Assembly (NCBI RefSeq): GCF_001640805.2
Contig: NC_066844.1
Location: forward strand, 13,702,543 to 13,766,542
Length of the DNA: 64,000 bases
Reading direction: 5' to 3'
Source of the DNA: Lates calcarifer
Taxonomy: Eukaryota; Chordata; Actinopteri; Centropomidae
Part shown: positions 49,950 through 62,610 of the stretch, in pieces
Layout: each line of letters starts with the position of its first letter
How positions within the stretch are numbered: the first letter of the stretch is position 1
Notes under the pieces: generated by a model
What the model saw: only the letters and a program-made list of their open reading frames with translations
Told to the model about the DNA's origin: nothing
Databases searched by the model: none
Program-made: the position numbers and the translations under genes

Positions 49950-52900
49950 ATGGGGAAGGTTCCTTTTGATGTCAATAATACCAAAGATAAGAAAACTGAG
50001 TTTAGCTTAGTACAGGTCAAAGGTACCTGGAAGCGCAAACTGGGAAAGAAGGCTAGTGATGGGAGAGTGGACCGTGTCTCTGCTGCCAAAATGTGAGTTT
50101 AACATTGTTTTTTACTCTCAGTCAAAAATTTTATTTTCTAAATTTTATTTGAAGGTAAGTTTTTCTTTGTCTCCTCTATGTTGATTTTGTAATTTAAATT
50201 TGAAAAAGTCTAATTGGCTGCAGGCTGAGCTGTAAGTTAAGTAAGACTATGTCAGTAAGATTATGTTATGAAAACCTTGTCAAACCTGTTGGAAAAAGCC
50301 TGTCAGCCTGAGCAGACTGTGTCTCTGCTGCCATTCATGCTGCCTAACATTGTTTTTTAAATGGTATAATACAGGTAGCAGGAGAAACATATGATATTTG
50401 ATTTTTTGATTGATTTTTTTTTTTTTTTTTTGACATTTTATTTTATAATTTTATTGGAAGGTAAGTTTTCTTCTGTCGCCTCTATGTCGATTTTGTAAGT
50501 ACATTTGTAAGTCTAATTTGGCTCCATCATCCAGATTTCTGCCTTTGTCAGTAGTTGTGATTTAAAGTATGACATGTGCTGGGTGCAACATTTTTGATAC
50601 AGCAAAAAGAAAATGAATGCAACTTTTACGTGTTTTTTTTTCCTTGCTAACAGCCTCTTTCCTGTAAGTTTTTTTTTTTTCTTTTCCCATCGCCCTTTTT
50701 TCTCTTTTGGAGTTTTGGGCAGCTACAGTATAGTTAAGTTGAGGCATTTACTTGGTTAATATTGAAGTAGAATTGTGGTCTGGGTTAAGGAAGTTAAAAT
50801 AAACTAACTGCTGCTGCTAGGAGATAGAATTTAAGAAAACCAACACAAGCACAGGGACAACATGCAAACTCCATGCAGTAAAGCCCGGTGTGAACGGGGG
50901 CATATTTCATCAGTGTCTCAGGTATTCCTCAGTTAGAATTTGGCCTGAGGTTATGCGTCCATTTCTAAGAGGCTGCTGTAACAGCTTAAGTGGAAATACA
51001 TACCATACAGTAATTTTGCTGTCAATCAAGCTAACACCTTTAGATAACTATTACTTGCTTGTGTAGTTGGCTTGAGGGTAAACAGTCACACGTTTGACAT
51101 AGAATCCCCAAGTGGAAACTATAAAACTGGTGTAGCATATGCACTGCCTATAGGACAGAAATCAGTGATACTGGTAATCCACCCCAGAAACCACCTATTC
51201 ACCCTCCTGCCATCTGGCAAGAGATACAGAAGTATTTGCTGCTGTACCACTAGACTCCAGAGCAGTCCTCAGGCTCTGAAACTACTGAATTCAGCCTTTT
51301 CACTCCACCATGAAAATAGTTTTATTTTTGTGACTTTTTTTGGATTACTTTTTTGGTGAGAATTATTAAGGGGCTACACCTGTAATTTCATTATAAAATC
51401 TTGTGTTACATAATGATAATCAAATTGAATCTTGAATTTCAGTATTACAGCAGCTACAGTAGAACAGATAACTTAATTTATTATATATGAGACCCTAATT
51501 TGAAAAATGCCATTCTGGGAATTGTTGATCTGCTGCTTCTGTGAGTTTTGGAGAGGAATAGTTTTGTGTTTTGCTGTGTTTGTTCCCCTATGAGGAGTGT
51601 GTTCTGATAATAACTTGTTTATTCAGCTTCTAGCTAAAACAAGGACAAGGAGCTTTGGAAGCACTAAAAGAGAAACCATTTGACAAATTGATGCTGAAGA
51701 GACAAGGAGCCTGTTGATATCAGCTGCTGTTTGTACAGCTTTGGCTAAGTAGGAAGATAGGTCGCTTATAAACAAACAATTTGTACACTGCTGTTAGATT
51801 CAGCCACAGGTTGATAAATCCAGTTTAAAAGGTGGTACAGTGATTATTTATCCCAAGTTATGGCTTATTATTGATTGCATGGTCTAGTGTTCTGTTACTT
51901 AATGCCAAAAGTTATTTTTGATTCCAAATATTGATCCTTGTGTCATGTGCATCTTGTGCAGCTTTTTCACAAAAACACCAAATAAACTGGCAACTGTGTC
52001 TTCTTTATATTTTATGCAATGTACTGACAGAAACAGAAAAAGCAGTTTACAACTGATCGTATCCGTGAGATTATAATACAACTGCATCATGTGTTTTGTG
52101 TGGCAGCTATGAGAGCATCACAGATAAGGGCATCTCCTGGACCGTGGTCAGCCCCATCGTCTTTACTTACAAGGTAACCGAGACCCAGAACATCCTGGAC
52201 CCATCCAATGACACACTCCTTCTGGGTCACATCACTGACTCACAGCAGTTGGAGGACATTAAAAAATCTAACAAGCCACTCAAACGCTTTCTGGTCATTG
52301 ACCAGGAAGTCCAAAAAATCTATGGCCCCAGGCTAACTGAGTACCTAGAGGCCAACAAAGTCCAGTACAAGATCTTGCCTCTACCAACAACTGAGGAGAA
52401 CAAATCCATGGAAATGGCTTTGGAAATCATAAAAGAGGTCAACAACTTCTCCCTTGACCGCCGCACAGAGCCCATCATTGCCATCGGTGGAGGGGTGTGC
52501 CTGGACATAGTGGGTCTGGCTGCCTCACTCTACAGGAGACGCACTCCCTACATCAGGGTCCCAACCACACTGCTTGCCTACATCGATGCCAGTGTGGGGG
52601 CAAAGACAGGGGTGAATTTTGCCAACTGCAAGAACAAGCTGGGTGCCTACATTCCACCAACTGCTTCCTTCCTTGACCTGTCCTTCATACAAACTATTCC
52701 TCGCCGGCACATCTCCAACGGGCTGGCAGAGATGTTAAAGGTATGTTAAAGGCCTGGATGTGAAACATTTACCTTAAAGCTGACTCATCCTAAGAAATGA
52801 TTTATGTATTTATTTTTCATGTTTGAACTGCTCATTGAAGTTTTTTATGGGTTTTTGTGCCCTTCCTCTTTGCAGATGGCCATAATGAAGCACAGAGGCC

Positions 52901-53852
52901 TCTTTGAGCTTCTTGAGAAACATGGCCATATGCTGTTGGATACTAAATTCCAGGCCGTTAACAATGTATATGGGTGCAACAACTTACAGGCTGCATCACA
53001 AGCAACTCGTACAGCAATCATGACTATGCTTGAGGAGCTTGCTCCAAACCTTTGGGAGGATGACCTAAACAGACTTGTGGACTTCGGCCATCTCATCAGT
53101 CCAGCATTAGAGATGGTAATTGATCCCTCATGGCAGATGTAAAGTAGCTCAACTTTACATGTTGATATGTGCTATTATACATATATATCTAGAACACATT
53201 GTCTTACTTCTCTTTGTCATACAGGAAGTTCTCCCGTCTCTGCTGCATGGTGAAGCAGTGAACATTGATATGTCTTACATGGTTTACGTATCTAAAGAGA
53301 GGGGTCTACTGACAGAAGAAGAGATGCAGAGGATCATCAGATGCATGGTGGGCCTGGAGCTGCCTGTCTGGCATGAGGCATGTACCATGGAGCTCATACA
53401 GAGGTCTCTGCAGGACAGACTAAAGCACTCTGGCGGCCTGCACAGAATGCCCCTGCCTGTTGGTCTTGGGCAAGCAGGTAAGAATCACCCAAGTGAGCCT
53501 TTCCAGAAAACCATTTGTGTTCATGCAAAATAAATAGGGCTGGACATTTGGTCAAATTTGGCTAGTGTGGCTAGCTGGCAAGCTACGGTGGTTCGCAAAT
53601 TATTACTTATTAATTGGCTGCTAACACACTAACAGAGGCTTGCCAGGCCAGCCCCATATTGTTATGTTTAATCCTTATTTCTTCCCACAACATTTGTAGT
53701 TCATGTAATATATGTACAATGTTGTTAAAACATGTTCTATTTACTCTCCTTTTTTCATCGCAGAAATATTCAATGACACATCTTATGAGGTCCTGCACAG
53801 AGCTTACGAGAAATGGTGTGATGAGCTGGGTGTGTCCTCTAAGCATCTGTGA
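49950..53852 (+). CDS. EEVS: 2-epi-5-epi-valiolone synthase
   Basis: Five exons join in phase: 49950-50092, 52107-52740, 52876-53115, 53225-53477 and 53764-53852, giving 452 residues ending in TGA. The start has a good context (A at -3, G at +4). This is a sugar phosphate cyclase related to 3-dehydroquinate synthase; it uses NAD and a divalent metal to cyclise sedoheptulose 7-phosphate. Visible family signatures are the NAD loop GGGVCLD (175-181), RVPTTLLAYIDASVGAKTG (198-216), KNKLGAYIPP (223-232) and three expected metal ligands, Glu256 (GLAEMLK), His331 (DFGHLISP) and His347 (LLHGEAVN). Nothing is truncated. Exon 1 encodes a poorly conserved N-terminal leader, so it is the least certain exon, but its GTGAGT donor and phase fit exon 2. 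The product feeds the divergent MT-Ox enzyme. A LINE scrap lies in the 2-kb intron 1. Confidence 0.95.
50062..50235 (+). repeat. EEVS: EEVS exon 1/intron 1 block (copy B of the local repeat)
   Basis: This is the block that holds the working exon 1 end: GACCGTGTCTCTGCTGCC, the donor, GAGTTTAACATTGTTTTTTA, ATTTTATTTGAAGGTAAG and GGCTGCAGGCTGAGCTG. Each word recurs in copies A and C with substitutions and small indels. Confidence 0.6.
50253..50530 (+). repeat. Diverged copy C of the EEVS exon 1 region
   Basis: ATGAAAACCTTGTCAAACCT (about 50270) matches copy A at 48760. GACTGTGTCTCTGCTGCC (about 50315) matches exon 1. CTAACATTGTTTTTTAA, TTTTATTGGAAGGTAAG and CCTCTATGTCGATTTTGTAA match the intron 1 start. 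The donor is lost. An 18-nt T run near 50415-50432 interrupts it. Confidence 0.6.
51160..51445 (+). mobile_element. LINE 3' end remnant
   Basis: One frame reads HPRNHLFTLLPSGKRYRSI and, after a poorly conserved gap, QALKLLN, the pattern at the C-terminus of many fish non-LTR retrotransposon proteins. It is followed by a T-rich stretch and a tail ending CAAATTGAATCTTGAAT. It lies in EEVS intron 1 and is 5'-truncated, as LINE copies usually are. Confidence 0.6.
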
Positions 53853-56828
53853 CACTTAATCTGCCCATACCACTACTGTATCAGTTGAATGTTTTCAGTC
53901 TCATGTGCATGACAATATGTACTCACTTAGTTTCATTGGTGATGTATTAAAAAATCTGTAGTTAATGGTATTTATATTTACCTGCTTCTGTCTAGCATTT
54001 CTTTGCAAATGGTGACAATACCTGATGCTACCTGCCTTGTTTTAAGGGTTTGTAAAACAAATCAAGTTACAAAAGAGCTTTTTTAGTGACTATTTGTTTA
54101 ACAGAGGAATTATCATGTGTGTATAGTAAAAGCTAGCAAATACTTTCACAAGCAGCTTGCTAACTACTCTCTTGTTATGTACTGTGAAATATATGCTTCA
54201 TTAAAGATTTTTATTGTTTCTCAAAAAGTTGATGATTTTTATTTTTATTTTTTATGGAAACACTGTGGGCAGCTAATGTCCAGGTTGTCTACAAAAACAT
54301 GGCATCATTGAGCTACTTTGTTAGCATGCGTCACACAAAATTCAGAACAACTCACAACCAACTGCCTGTAATTATAAATGTGTAATGTTGGGTGAGTCAA
54401 AAACTTATGGCACAGAGCTGAAGAATTTCATGAATTCAAGAATTTCAACTTTTCATGACAATTCATGACAAGTTGTTGTTGAGTTAAGACTTTAGCAAAC
54501 ATTCTGCTTTGAGCTGTTTTAGCCTCCAGCAACTCCTGAGGAAAAAAATATCTGGGTCTTCACCTTTGTAGGCTAGCCAGGAAGTTAAAATCACCCTGTT
54601 TCCCTCTACAAAAAAATTTTCACTGGCTTTTGTATTATTACTGAAAATAAACTCTGTGAGCAACAGAGCTATGAACAAGCTACACACAAGGTCACATGCC
54701 ATGCCTCCAATTTGTGTTTGATTTAGTGCTGACCTCCTCTTCAAAAGCCTTTCCCTCTTAGAAAACTAGCAATAGCTTGTAAGAATGTGTGAACACAGCG
54801 AGGCTATAAAGGTGGACTGGTGAATGGATCACTTTTCATGTGCAGCATTATGACGTCAACAACCTCTGTGGTCTCATTTAGCCACTTGTTAGCAACCACC
54901 TTTTTTAAGACACGTAAAAGCTTAAAAAATCATAAGTGGGGTATTTACTGACGTATTTTATGTTGTAGAATAAAACGTGACAATGTTTTGACCTTGCGTT
55001 AACCACACCTAAGCAAAAACCCATTCAAAAAACTTGCCTTGGGGTGATGGAACCAGAAGTGCTAAAATGCTAACTTGCTTCAGAATTTTAGGACTCATTC
55101 CTGCACCACTTCATGTAGACTAATTTTATCAGGACTTTTTTTTTTTCAAGAAAACAGCCTTATGCAGGTGTAAAAAAAAATGACATGATGAGAGTGTTAA
55201 GACTCTCATTACATCAGCCAAATGGTTTGTAATTCCACACATTTTCCCCAGCTCCCCCATGCTAACTGGTGTTGATTGAATAACCTTTCAAAATCTAAGC
55301 AAATCTAAGGAAATATCAACACACTTCCCGTACTTTTATAAATACATATAATATAGAAAAAATTGCATAATATATAATTGCATATATTGTGTGTGGAAAA
55401 CAAATAAATCGTCTATAAACACTTGACTGATATATCAAGGTTGATGAATTTGTAACTTGCCAAATATGTAACAACATATCCTCATTATGTTAACAGAAAA
55501 CGTGAACCAGTCACAATTATGTTATATACAAAAATATTTTCTGTTGTAGTTATAGAAACATTTATTAGGAAGTCTGACACAACATATTCATATAGAATTT
55601 TTTAGGGATGTGATGGAGGAAGTGTTTCTAAAGTGCAACTGCAGCAGCCACAGAGGAAGAGCTCAGTTGGCTGACTATTATATATAAATATACAAACAGA
55701 TGATGAATGGTCAATGGATCTAGTGTAGTGTTCACACATGCACTCCAAACACAGTTTTTGTTGTTGTTTTATAAAAAGGCTTTACACACATCAGCAGGTG
55801 TTTTCTTTTACAATGTTAGCAAGAGTTGACAAACATTAAAAAATAGCCCTGTACAGACATCAAAATGACAGATTCCTCACTGCATATATGGACATTTACT
55901 TAGCTCAGAGTTATGCAAGATAATGTTGAAATCATTCAGTGATACATGTCTACAAAAAACAGCTACATTGGGTCAAAGGCTCCTGTGAGCCTTTGTTAGC
56001 ATATAAAACATTTATTTCTCAATTTTATTTGACATTTATCATAAACAAAGTGTGATAGTGTATCATAAATCTTTGCTCTCTGTGAATAAAAGGAAAAAAA
56101 ATAAATATTTGACAGTAATAATATTTTACAGTAATACAATAATAATACTTATTAATGCTTGATGTTTGATTTGTTATTTCTTCAGAATACATTAAGGGCA
56201 TGGGGCAAAAATAGCACAAATTTTAAAATGTTTAGAAGGATGCTCAGTGCTTGATAATTTAATATCTAAATATCTAATTACATGCTTTTCTTGCAGTGAA
56301 GTCATCAGAATTTAGAGCACTGCTAGATTGACTGATTCAGTAATTTTACATTCTGCCTATAAAAAGTAAATCTTTTTTTTTTTTTTTTTAGTAAACTTGA
56401 GCATAACACTTTTTGCACTATTACCAATACATTTTCACATATGTAAGTTAGATCAAAAATTTTAAAAAGACAAAAATCAAAAAGGCTAAAAACGGTAAAA
56501 TCATCAACTTGAATCTTGAGTCTTTAATTACAGCAGACTGAAGGCACTTTTCTCAGTTGCTTTGTATTTGTTCGTCAAGTAATTCTGAGCTGTCCATTTG
56601 TGTGAAATCAAGATTATATGACTGCATAAAAACGTTGTAAAACAGAGAAACTGTAATGAATGAAAGGTCACAGTAAGGTCACTACAATACATGGGCAAAA
56701 ACAGGAATCAAGATGAAATTAGCTTCTTTATCCATTTAGTCATGTGGATGCCTTTAAGTCACTTTAATATAGGTGCCTCACTGATAGCAAATTGAAAGTG
56801 TCAGCGTGGTTCATGGCACTGAATAATG
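53853..56828. other. Convergent 3' flanks of EEVS and mitf
   Basis: No coding exon is present. ATTAAA near 54199 could end the EEVS transcript. The mitf 3' UTR probably covers part of the right half; several TTTATT words on the + strand (AATAAA on the - strand), for example near 55560, could end it. A T run lies at about 56371-56389. Confidence 0.4.
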
Positions 56829-59800
56829 CTAACAGCCATGCTCCTTCTCCTCCATACTCGAGCTGGAACTGTGGTGGCTGCTTACATTGTTGGAGCCATC
56901 TGGGGACATGGAGGACAGCAGGGGATCACTTGGGGAAATTGGCGACAGGGTGTTGTCCCTCACCAACTCCTTCATTTTACAGGTCCTGGAGTTTCCATAG
57001 GGGCCAGCGTCCCCAGCGTCTGCAGGCATCTGGTCAAAGGTGATGGTGCCATTGTTGAGGTCCAGTGTGGTTGGAGGAGACATGTCAGGAGCCGAGCCAT
57101 GTTGGTAGAGCTCTGAGGGACAGTCGCTGAGAATGGGCTCCTGTTTAATAGCTCGGGCCATCAACTCTGATGTGCAGACAGGTGAGGATGACACCACTGT
57201 AAGACCATGAGCCCGGGCCTGGATTTCCAACTCCTAGATAAAGGAACAAACAGACAAAACATGAACACTCTTAAACCTAATGCCACATTGGGACACCCAC
57301 CAGATACATCCATCTATTATCTATACCACTTATTCGTTAAGGGTCACAGGGGGGCTGGAGCCTATCCCAGCTGACATCGGGCGAGAGGTGGGGAACACCC
57401 TGGACAGATCGCCAGTCCATTGCAGTAACCAATTAACCTGCATGTTTTTGGACTGTCCCCTGGCTGACCTGGGGTTCAAACAGTGCTAACCACTGCACCA
57501 CTGTGCCGCCCCACCCACCAGATTAAGGCATATAACATCAGTAATAGAGAAGTTAAGGACAAAAAAGCTTACTGGAGTAGTTCAGCAATTGGGAAAATTG
57601 ACACCATGTTAATGTCTAAACAATAAATATGAATTACAGGCAGCAGACCTAACCTAACCTTAGCTTAGCTTAGTATAAAAACTGCAAACAGAGGGAAACA
57701 ACTAGCCAGCCTCTTCCCAAAGGTTAATAAACTCTGAAATTTAAGACCCAGAATTACTTGCAAAGTAAGTTTAAAATTTCTGAAACAGCTAACCTATGTC
57801 TTCATTGCATTTTTATAACCGATGTTATGCTGTGTAAAGTCCAGAGCAACTCTGCTTTTAATGTTGATGTTGGGCCAAACTTTGGTGATGCTCCCGATGT
57901 GAATACAAAACAATATTGGGAGATTGCTGGTGGCGTTTTTTCTGATCTCCATTAATAGCCAAAGTTTCTAATTTGAATGTTTCTTTGCAGAAGATAAAAC
58001 AAAGAAAAGTAGCAAATTTTCACATTTAAGAGTCTGTGAATTTTTGTTGATTAATTTTTAGTCAGGGAAGTGACTGATGAATTGTTTCAGCACTAATCAG
58101 GATTGTACTCAAGTATTGTTTTAAAGAAACTTTTTAAAAACATTATAATAATATTTAATAATAATATTAAAAATTGTAAAATGATGAATGACAATGAATA
58201 ATCTTCATATGTGTCACTGGTGAATCTATAACACGACTGCTCTGTGCAAAGCAAGCAGTGGAGTGTTAAATATAAACTTTGGTGAAAGTCAAACAGGGGT
58301 TAAAACTCAAAAAGTTCCGAGTCAGCATTCAGTTGACACTGAGGAGGTGGGCAGTGGTCGGCAACACACTAGCAGACGTATTGAGAGAGCTGTCACCTCT
58401 TCATCACCCCCTCCCTTTAAAGCACAGTGTGCCACCTCTCGCTGACCCCTGCAGCCAGAGTTCAGCGTTCAGGCTGCTCAGCTGCAAGGAGCTACGGACG
58501 ACAACAAGCTCTGCTCCTCTTTATTTTACTCTACTCCCACTCAGCCAGCAACCCCCAGAGACGTGAGCGGAGCGATCTCCAGTCACACTTAATCAGAAAA
58601 CACCATTAAAACAGAGAGAAAAAAAAGCACAATAAAACTTTAAATTCATTATTTTCAACAGGCTTCAGCCAAGCACTAAATGTGTCCCATATTACATGAA
58701 AATAACATTAACAGAAATAATTTGAACTCATTACTTCTAGCTGGCTGTGCTTATTGGTTTAATGTTGGTTTCATTCTGTAGTTTTGTTACTGCATGATCA
58801 ATACAATTCCTTCCTTTTAAAAGCAAAAATGAAGTTAATGCTAATGTTAACTTTATGAGTGTAACACTACATTAAATCTTAAGACCTGTAAAAACATCCT
58901 ATTTATTTATTATTTCAGACATTTTAAGGCCTAAATTTTATATTATTTAATTTATGACATCTAATGACTTTCTAAGGACCCTGTAATTTGTGACCTTTAG
59001 AAGTGCAGGTAGGTGGATTTTTATTACATTTGGGCAGAGCCAAGCTAGCTGTTTCTCCTGCTACCTCCTTGCTGAACTGACCAGATGCTAGCTGTAAACC
59101 TTATATAAATGTACAGATATGAAAATGGAATTGATCTTCTCATCTAAATCTCAACAAGGATGCAAATAAGTGTATTTGTTAGATTCATTCACTATTCCTA
59201 AAGTGCAAAGTATTTCATATGAGGTAAAATATATTCCAACATAAACTTCTCAAGCAACCTGCATGACATAGAAGCAAGTATATAATCGTATAATATTAAA
59301 GGATAACTAATTTGTGAACCTGGGATTTATTTTCCCATGTTTTGGATTGATAGGAAAAAAAACAGGGCCACTGCAAACAGCTGCCACAATGTAAACAAAA
59401 GATGTAATTGTCCCCATCAAAGTATGCCCACTAAAGTGCTTGCTTTTGCCACTGACAATGTCTGACATTCTGTATAGGGTTCCTTTTTACTAAAGAGTAT
59501 GGTCCAGGTCCCTTTGTTTAACCAGAAAAATGAATATATATCATTAACAAACTCAACACAGAACACGGGAGTTGTTGGTCTACCACTGCCTTCATCGGTT
59601 AGTTTGTTTGTGTTACTGTGTGGTACTTATGTAAATGATCTGAATACTTCCTCCGCCACTGAAAGTCACACAGTAACACACACAAACTAATGTTGATGTT
59701 TCTGGTATAACACAAGGCTGTGAATCTTTAATAAAAAAGTCTATCTTTGTAGGAATCATTATAATAATACAGACAGACTACACCGTTCTTGCTCAGTGCC

Positions 59801-61358
59801 ACGCCACTTTCAAAGATTTTTGTCACTATCAATAATTTAGACACAATAGCATGGGAATGTAAGCCCCAGGTTAAAGAATACTGGAGTTATCCTTTAATAT
59901 GACACTATATACTACTAACTATCATGACACTGAAACACTAAAACTGTGTATTAGTGAAGTACTGTGCGTAACAGTATGCCTTTGGTGGTTTGTTTCACTT
60001 TTTTTTCCATGATTTGAAAATTTGACAAAAGTGGAAAAACCTTTACATCGCCAGCTTCTCTGAAGGGACTGTTTGGTTTGTTATGTATCTTTTTTTTGCC
60101 ATCTTACAATGACCCACCTGTATACGAAGCATCAGATGGCGGTTTGCGTGTTCCAGCTTCCTCTGTCTGCATTCAAGTTCCTTGGCTCTCTGTTGCTCCC
60201 GCTGTAGCTTTCTGATATAGTCCACTGAGGCTTTCAGAATGGTGCCCTTATTCCAGCGCATGTCTCTGGGGTATAGAGGAGACAAAGATCTACAGTCAGA
60301 GTCAGCTGACCAGCTGACCAGAACAGCACAAGATTCTTTACGGCCCCTCTGAGTAAATAAGCCATTACACTTTAAGGACACTTGGACGCATGAAGAGGAG
60401 AATGTAAAAAACAAAGCTAATGAATAGACAGACAAGCACATAGGTGGATGGGCACACATTCATACACATAAATACACCAAAACAAATACTTACGGGTCAT
60501 TTGACTTGGGTATCAAAGTTCCCAGCTCTTTGATGCGGTCATTGATATTGAATCTCCGTCGTCGTTCAACTACAGTTTGTCAAATAGAGGATATGGTTAG
60601 TAGAGAAGCCTGGTAGACCAGTCTTTACAGGCTATATAAGTAGGTCATAGAGTAAATCAGTGTAAAACAATATTTTACAAATATTTTAAGATTTTACAAC
60701 TTAGATTTAAATTATAACTTAAATTCTAATATTTACACTACAATGTTTAAAATATCCAGTTACAACAAATAACATACGGATACAAAAATATCAAATCAAA
60801 TTTCTTTCAGAAGTAAGTATCAAAAGAATCTCTGTGAGAATGAGCTATAAAAACTGATTCTGTGGACTTACTTAAATTGTGGTTGTCCTTCTTTTGTCTC
60901 TCTTTGGCAAGAGCACGAACTTCAGCCTCTGTGAAGCAAGGAGAAATGTGAATGCAAGCGCTTTGAGAAAACGTCATCATTTCATTAAGTGGGAAATGAA
61001 GCACTTGGTCCTTAAAATGATTGCATACTAGCATTTCATGTACTCATCTGTTAATTTACAATGGTATGCTGCATAACCACCACTAATACATCATTTACAA
61101 CTGACAACATGTCAAATAGCGTCTCATTTTCTATAATTACAGGTTATTCATATTGTGTGCGATTTAGTCATTGACAAAATACTTTATATACAGTTTCTGA
61201 CAATCAGATTGAAAACAGCTTTTACATTTAATGAAACATCATCTTTGTCACTTTCTTCATTTTGCTTTGCTTACCTACTGGAAAGCCCTCTGGCCTTTGA
61301 TAGTTTTCATACTGGCCACAGGATCCAGGCTTGTCCAGTACTTGCTTCATGCCAGGAG
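56829..61358 (-). CDS. mitf: Microphthalmia-associated transcription factor, 3' exons (partial)
   Basis: Five exons are visible, 5' to 3': 61358-61275, 60928-60872, 60569-60494, 60265-60118 and 57233-56829 (stop TAG). They encode 255 residues after a split first codon. As I recall them, the middle lengths (57, 76 and 148 nt) match human MITF exons 6, 7 and 8. MITF is a bHLH-leucine zipper activator that binds CACGTG and CATGTG sites and directs pigment-cell fate. The basic region and helices read [18 protein letters not shown], then [20 protein letters not shown]; the zipper follows in exon 148 and ends [14 protein letters not shown]. The last exon keeps the SUMO-type [25 protein letters not shown] and a C-terminal SMEEKEHGC. 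The gene continues beyond 64 kb. Fish have two mitf genes; mitfa is more likely from the gadusol linkage, but I cannot prove it. Confidence 0.93.
57333..57515. mobile_element. LINE-type dispersed repeat fragment
   Basis: GGCTGGAGCCTATCCCAGCT, GACATCGGGCGAGAGGTGGG, CCAATTAACCTGCATGTTTT and CTAACCACTGCACCACTGTG are seen in order, the same family as at 29305-29535 but with a different internal deletion. It lies in the last mitf intron. Confidence 0.6.
57570..57740. mobile_element. Partial fold-back family copy
   Basis: CCTTAGCTTAGCTTAGTATA and GGGAAACAACTAGCCAGCCT mark it as a relative of the 5354-6168 element. A second arm-like piece, GGGCAGAGCCAAGCTAGCTG, lies at about 59030 in reverse order, followed by CTTCTCATCTAAATCTCAAC near 59135. 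The two may be halves of one disrupted copy or separate insertions. Confidence 0.4.
59296..59897. mobile_element. TA-flanked MITE
   Basis: The ends TTAAAGGATAACT and AGTTATCCTTTAA are exact inverted repeats. Each is bordered by TA (59294-59295 and 59898-59899), as expected for a TA target duplication of the Tc1/mariner type. The 602-bp interior shows no transposase. The end sequence resembles that of the fold-back element at 5354-6168. It lies in the last mitf intron. Confidence 0.65.
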
Positions 61359-62584
61359 CTGGAGTAATTATTTGGCAAATAATTGACTTAATAGTATCTT
61401 GTGCATTTCCAAATTGCACACAATATCAGCACTGGCCTAACGTAATGTTTTCACTTTCTATATTCTAATATAGACATGTTTGACTTACTCCTTGATGCAG
61501 GATTTAAGTATAATTAAAGCTGCGAGCAGCGTTGAACGGGCCCTCGCACCCGGCGCCCGTCGGGGGAGCGGCGACCGCGGGACCCCGGCAACCGCGGGGT
61601 CAACGCAGGTCGCAGGGCACACGCTGGCGTAACAGTTCACACTTCCCAGATGTTAAAATTTTAAATAAAAGCTTTTACGCTAATTATTTTCTGTGATAAT
61701 ATTTTTCAGAGCTCATCATCTGTGACAGCTCTTGGCTCTCTTGACTGTAACCTCTCTGTGGCAGCTTCTCACAGACTCAATCAACTCCTCTTCCCCTCCC
61801 CCTCAAACACAAACACAAACACACCCACACACACACACACACAAACACACAGAGAAATACCCCCTCCCAAAAGGAGATAAAACTCAGTTTTAACTTGAGT
61901 TTACAAGCTTTGAGCTTTGAGCAAAAGCATTTTTTTAAGTTCTGTTATTGGGTGCATATATAAATCATTTATGCTTAAACAAGGCTTATAATGAAGTTAT
62001 TTGAACAGTGAATATCTCATCTGCCTAAAGTCAGGGCGAAGCCACTAACCAGCTGTAGGGATGGGTATCATTAGGATTTTATCTTTATCCATACAGACCC
62101 CTATCAGTCCAGCTCAGACTGTTACTGGTTTAAGAGAGTGAAGTTTATAGCAATTTGCAAAATTTGGAGATTAGTGACAAACTAACCAGTTAGACTACAT
62201 ACAGACAAGCTTTCATTTTAGCTGTTAGTAACAGTTTGCCATGAGCTTAACCAGCGTGCTGTGCTTCCTGTTAAACATGTCATGAGACTGTGGACAACGC
62301 TGAAAATATTACTTTACTAACTACTGGCCAAACAGGCGCTTTGACAAAGAAAAGGTAAAGGCCAGCAGCTTTTACTTTTCAATGCACTTGTCGTCAACTT
62401 GAGTGGCTTATATTCAGCTGGTTCACCTCGACGCTGGAGGACCTAGTGAACTTTTCCTGTCGCCGTACACTGAGTAAGACGAAAAAATCAGCTGACCCCG
62501 TGTGAAATTTCCTAACTGATGAAAACCAAACTGTAAAGACAGCATCAATCCACGCTCAGCTTTGGTCAAGGGGAGACATATGGT

Positions 62585-62610
62585 AAGATTACATGAATTC
62601 ATGTAATCTT
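62585..62610. repeat. Perfect 26-bp palindrome
   Basis: AAGATTACATGAA is followed directly by its exact reverse complement, with no spacer. It sits at the edge of the Tc1-like fragment and probably marks a rearranged element end. Confidence 0.85.

Noticed and set aside
51072..51359. A 95-codon frame as a gene in EEVS intron 1
   Set aside because: Its only recognisable part is the C-terminal tail of a fish LINE protein.
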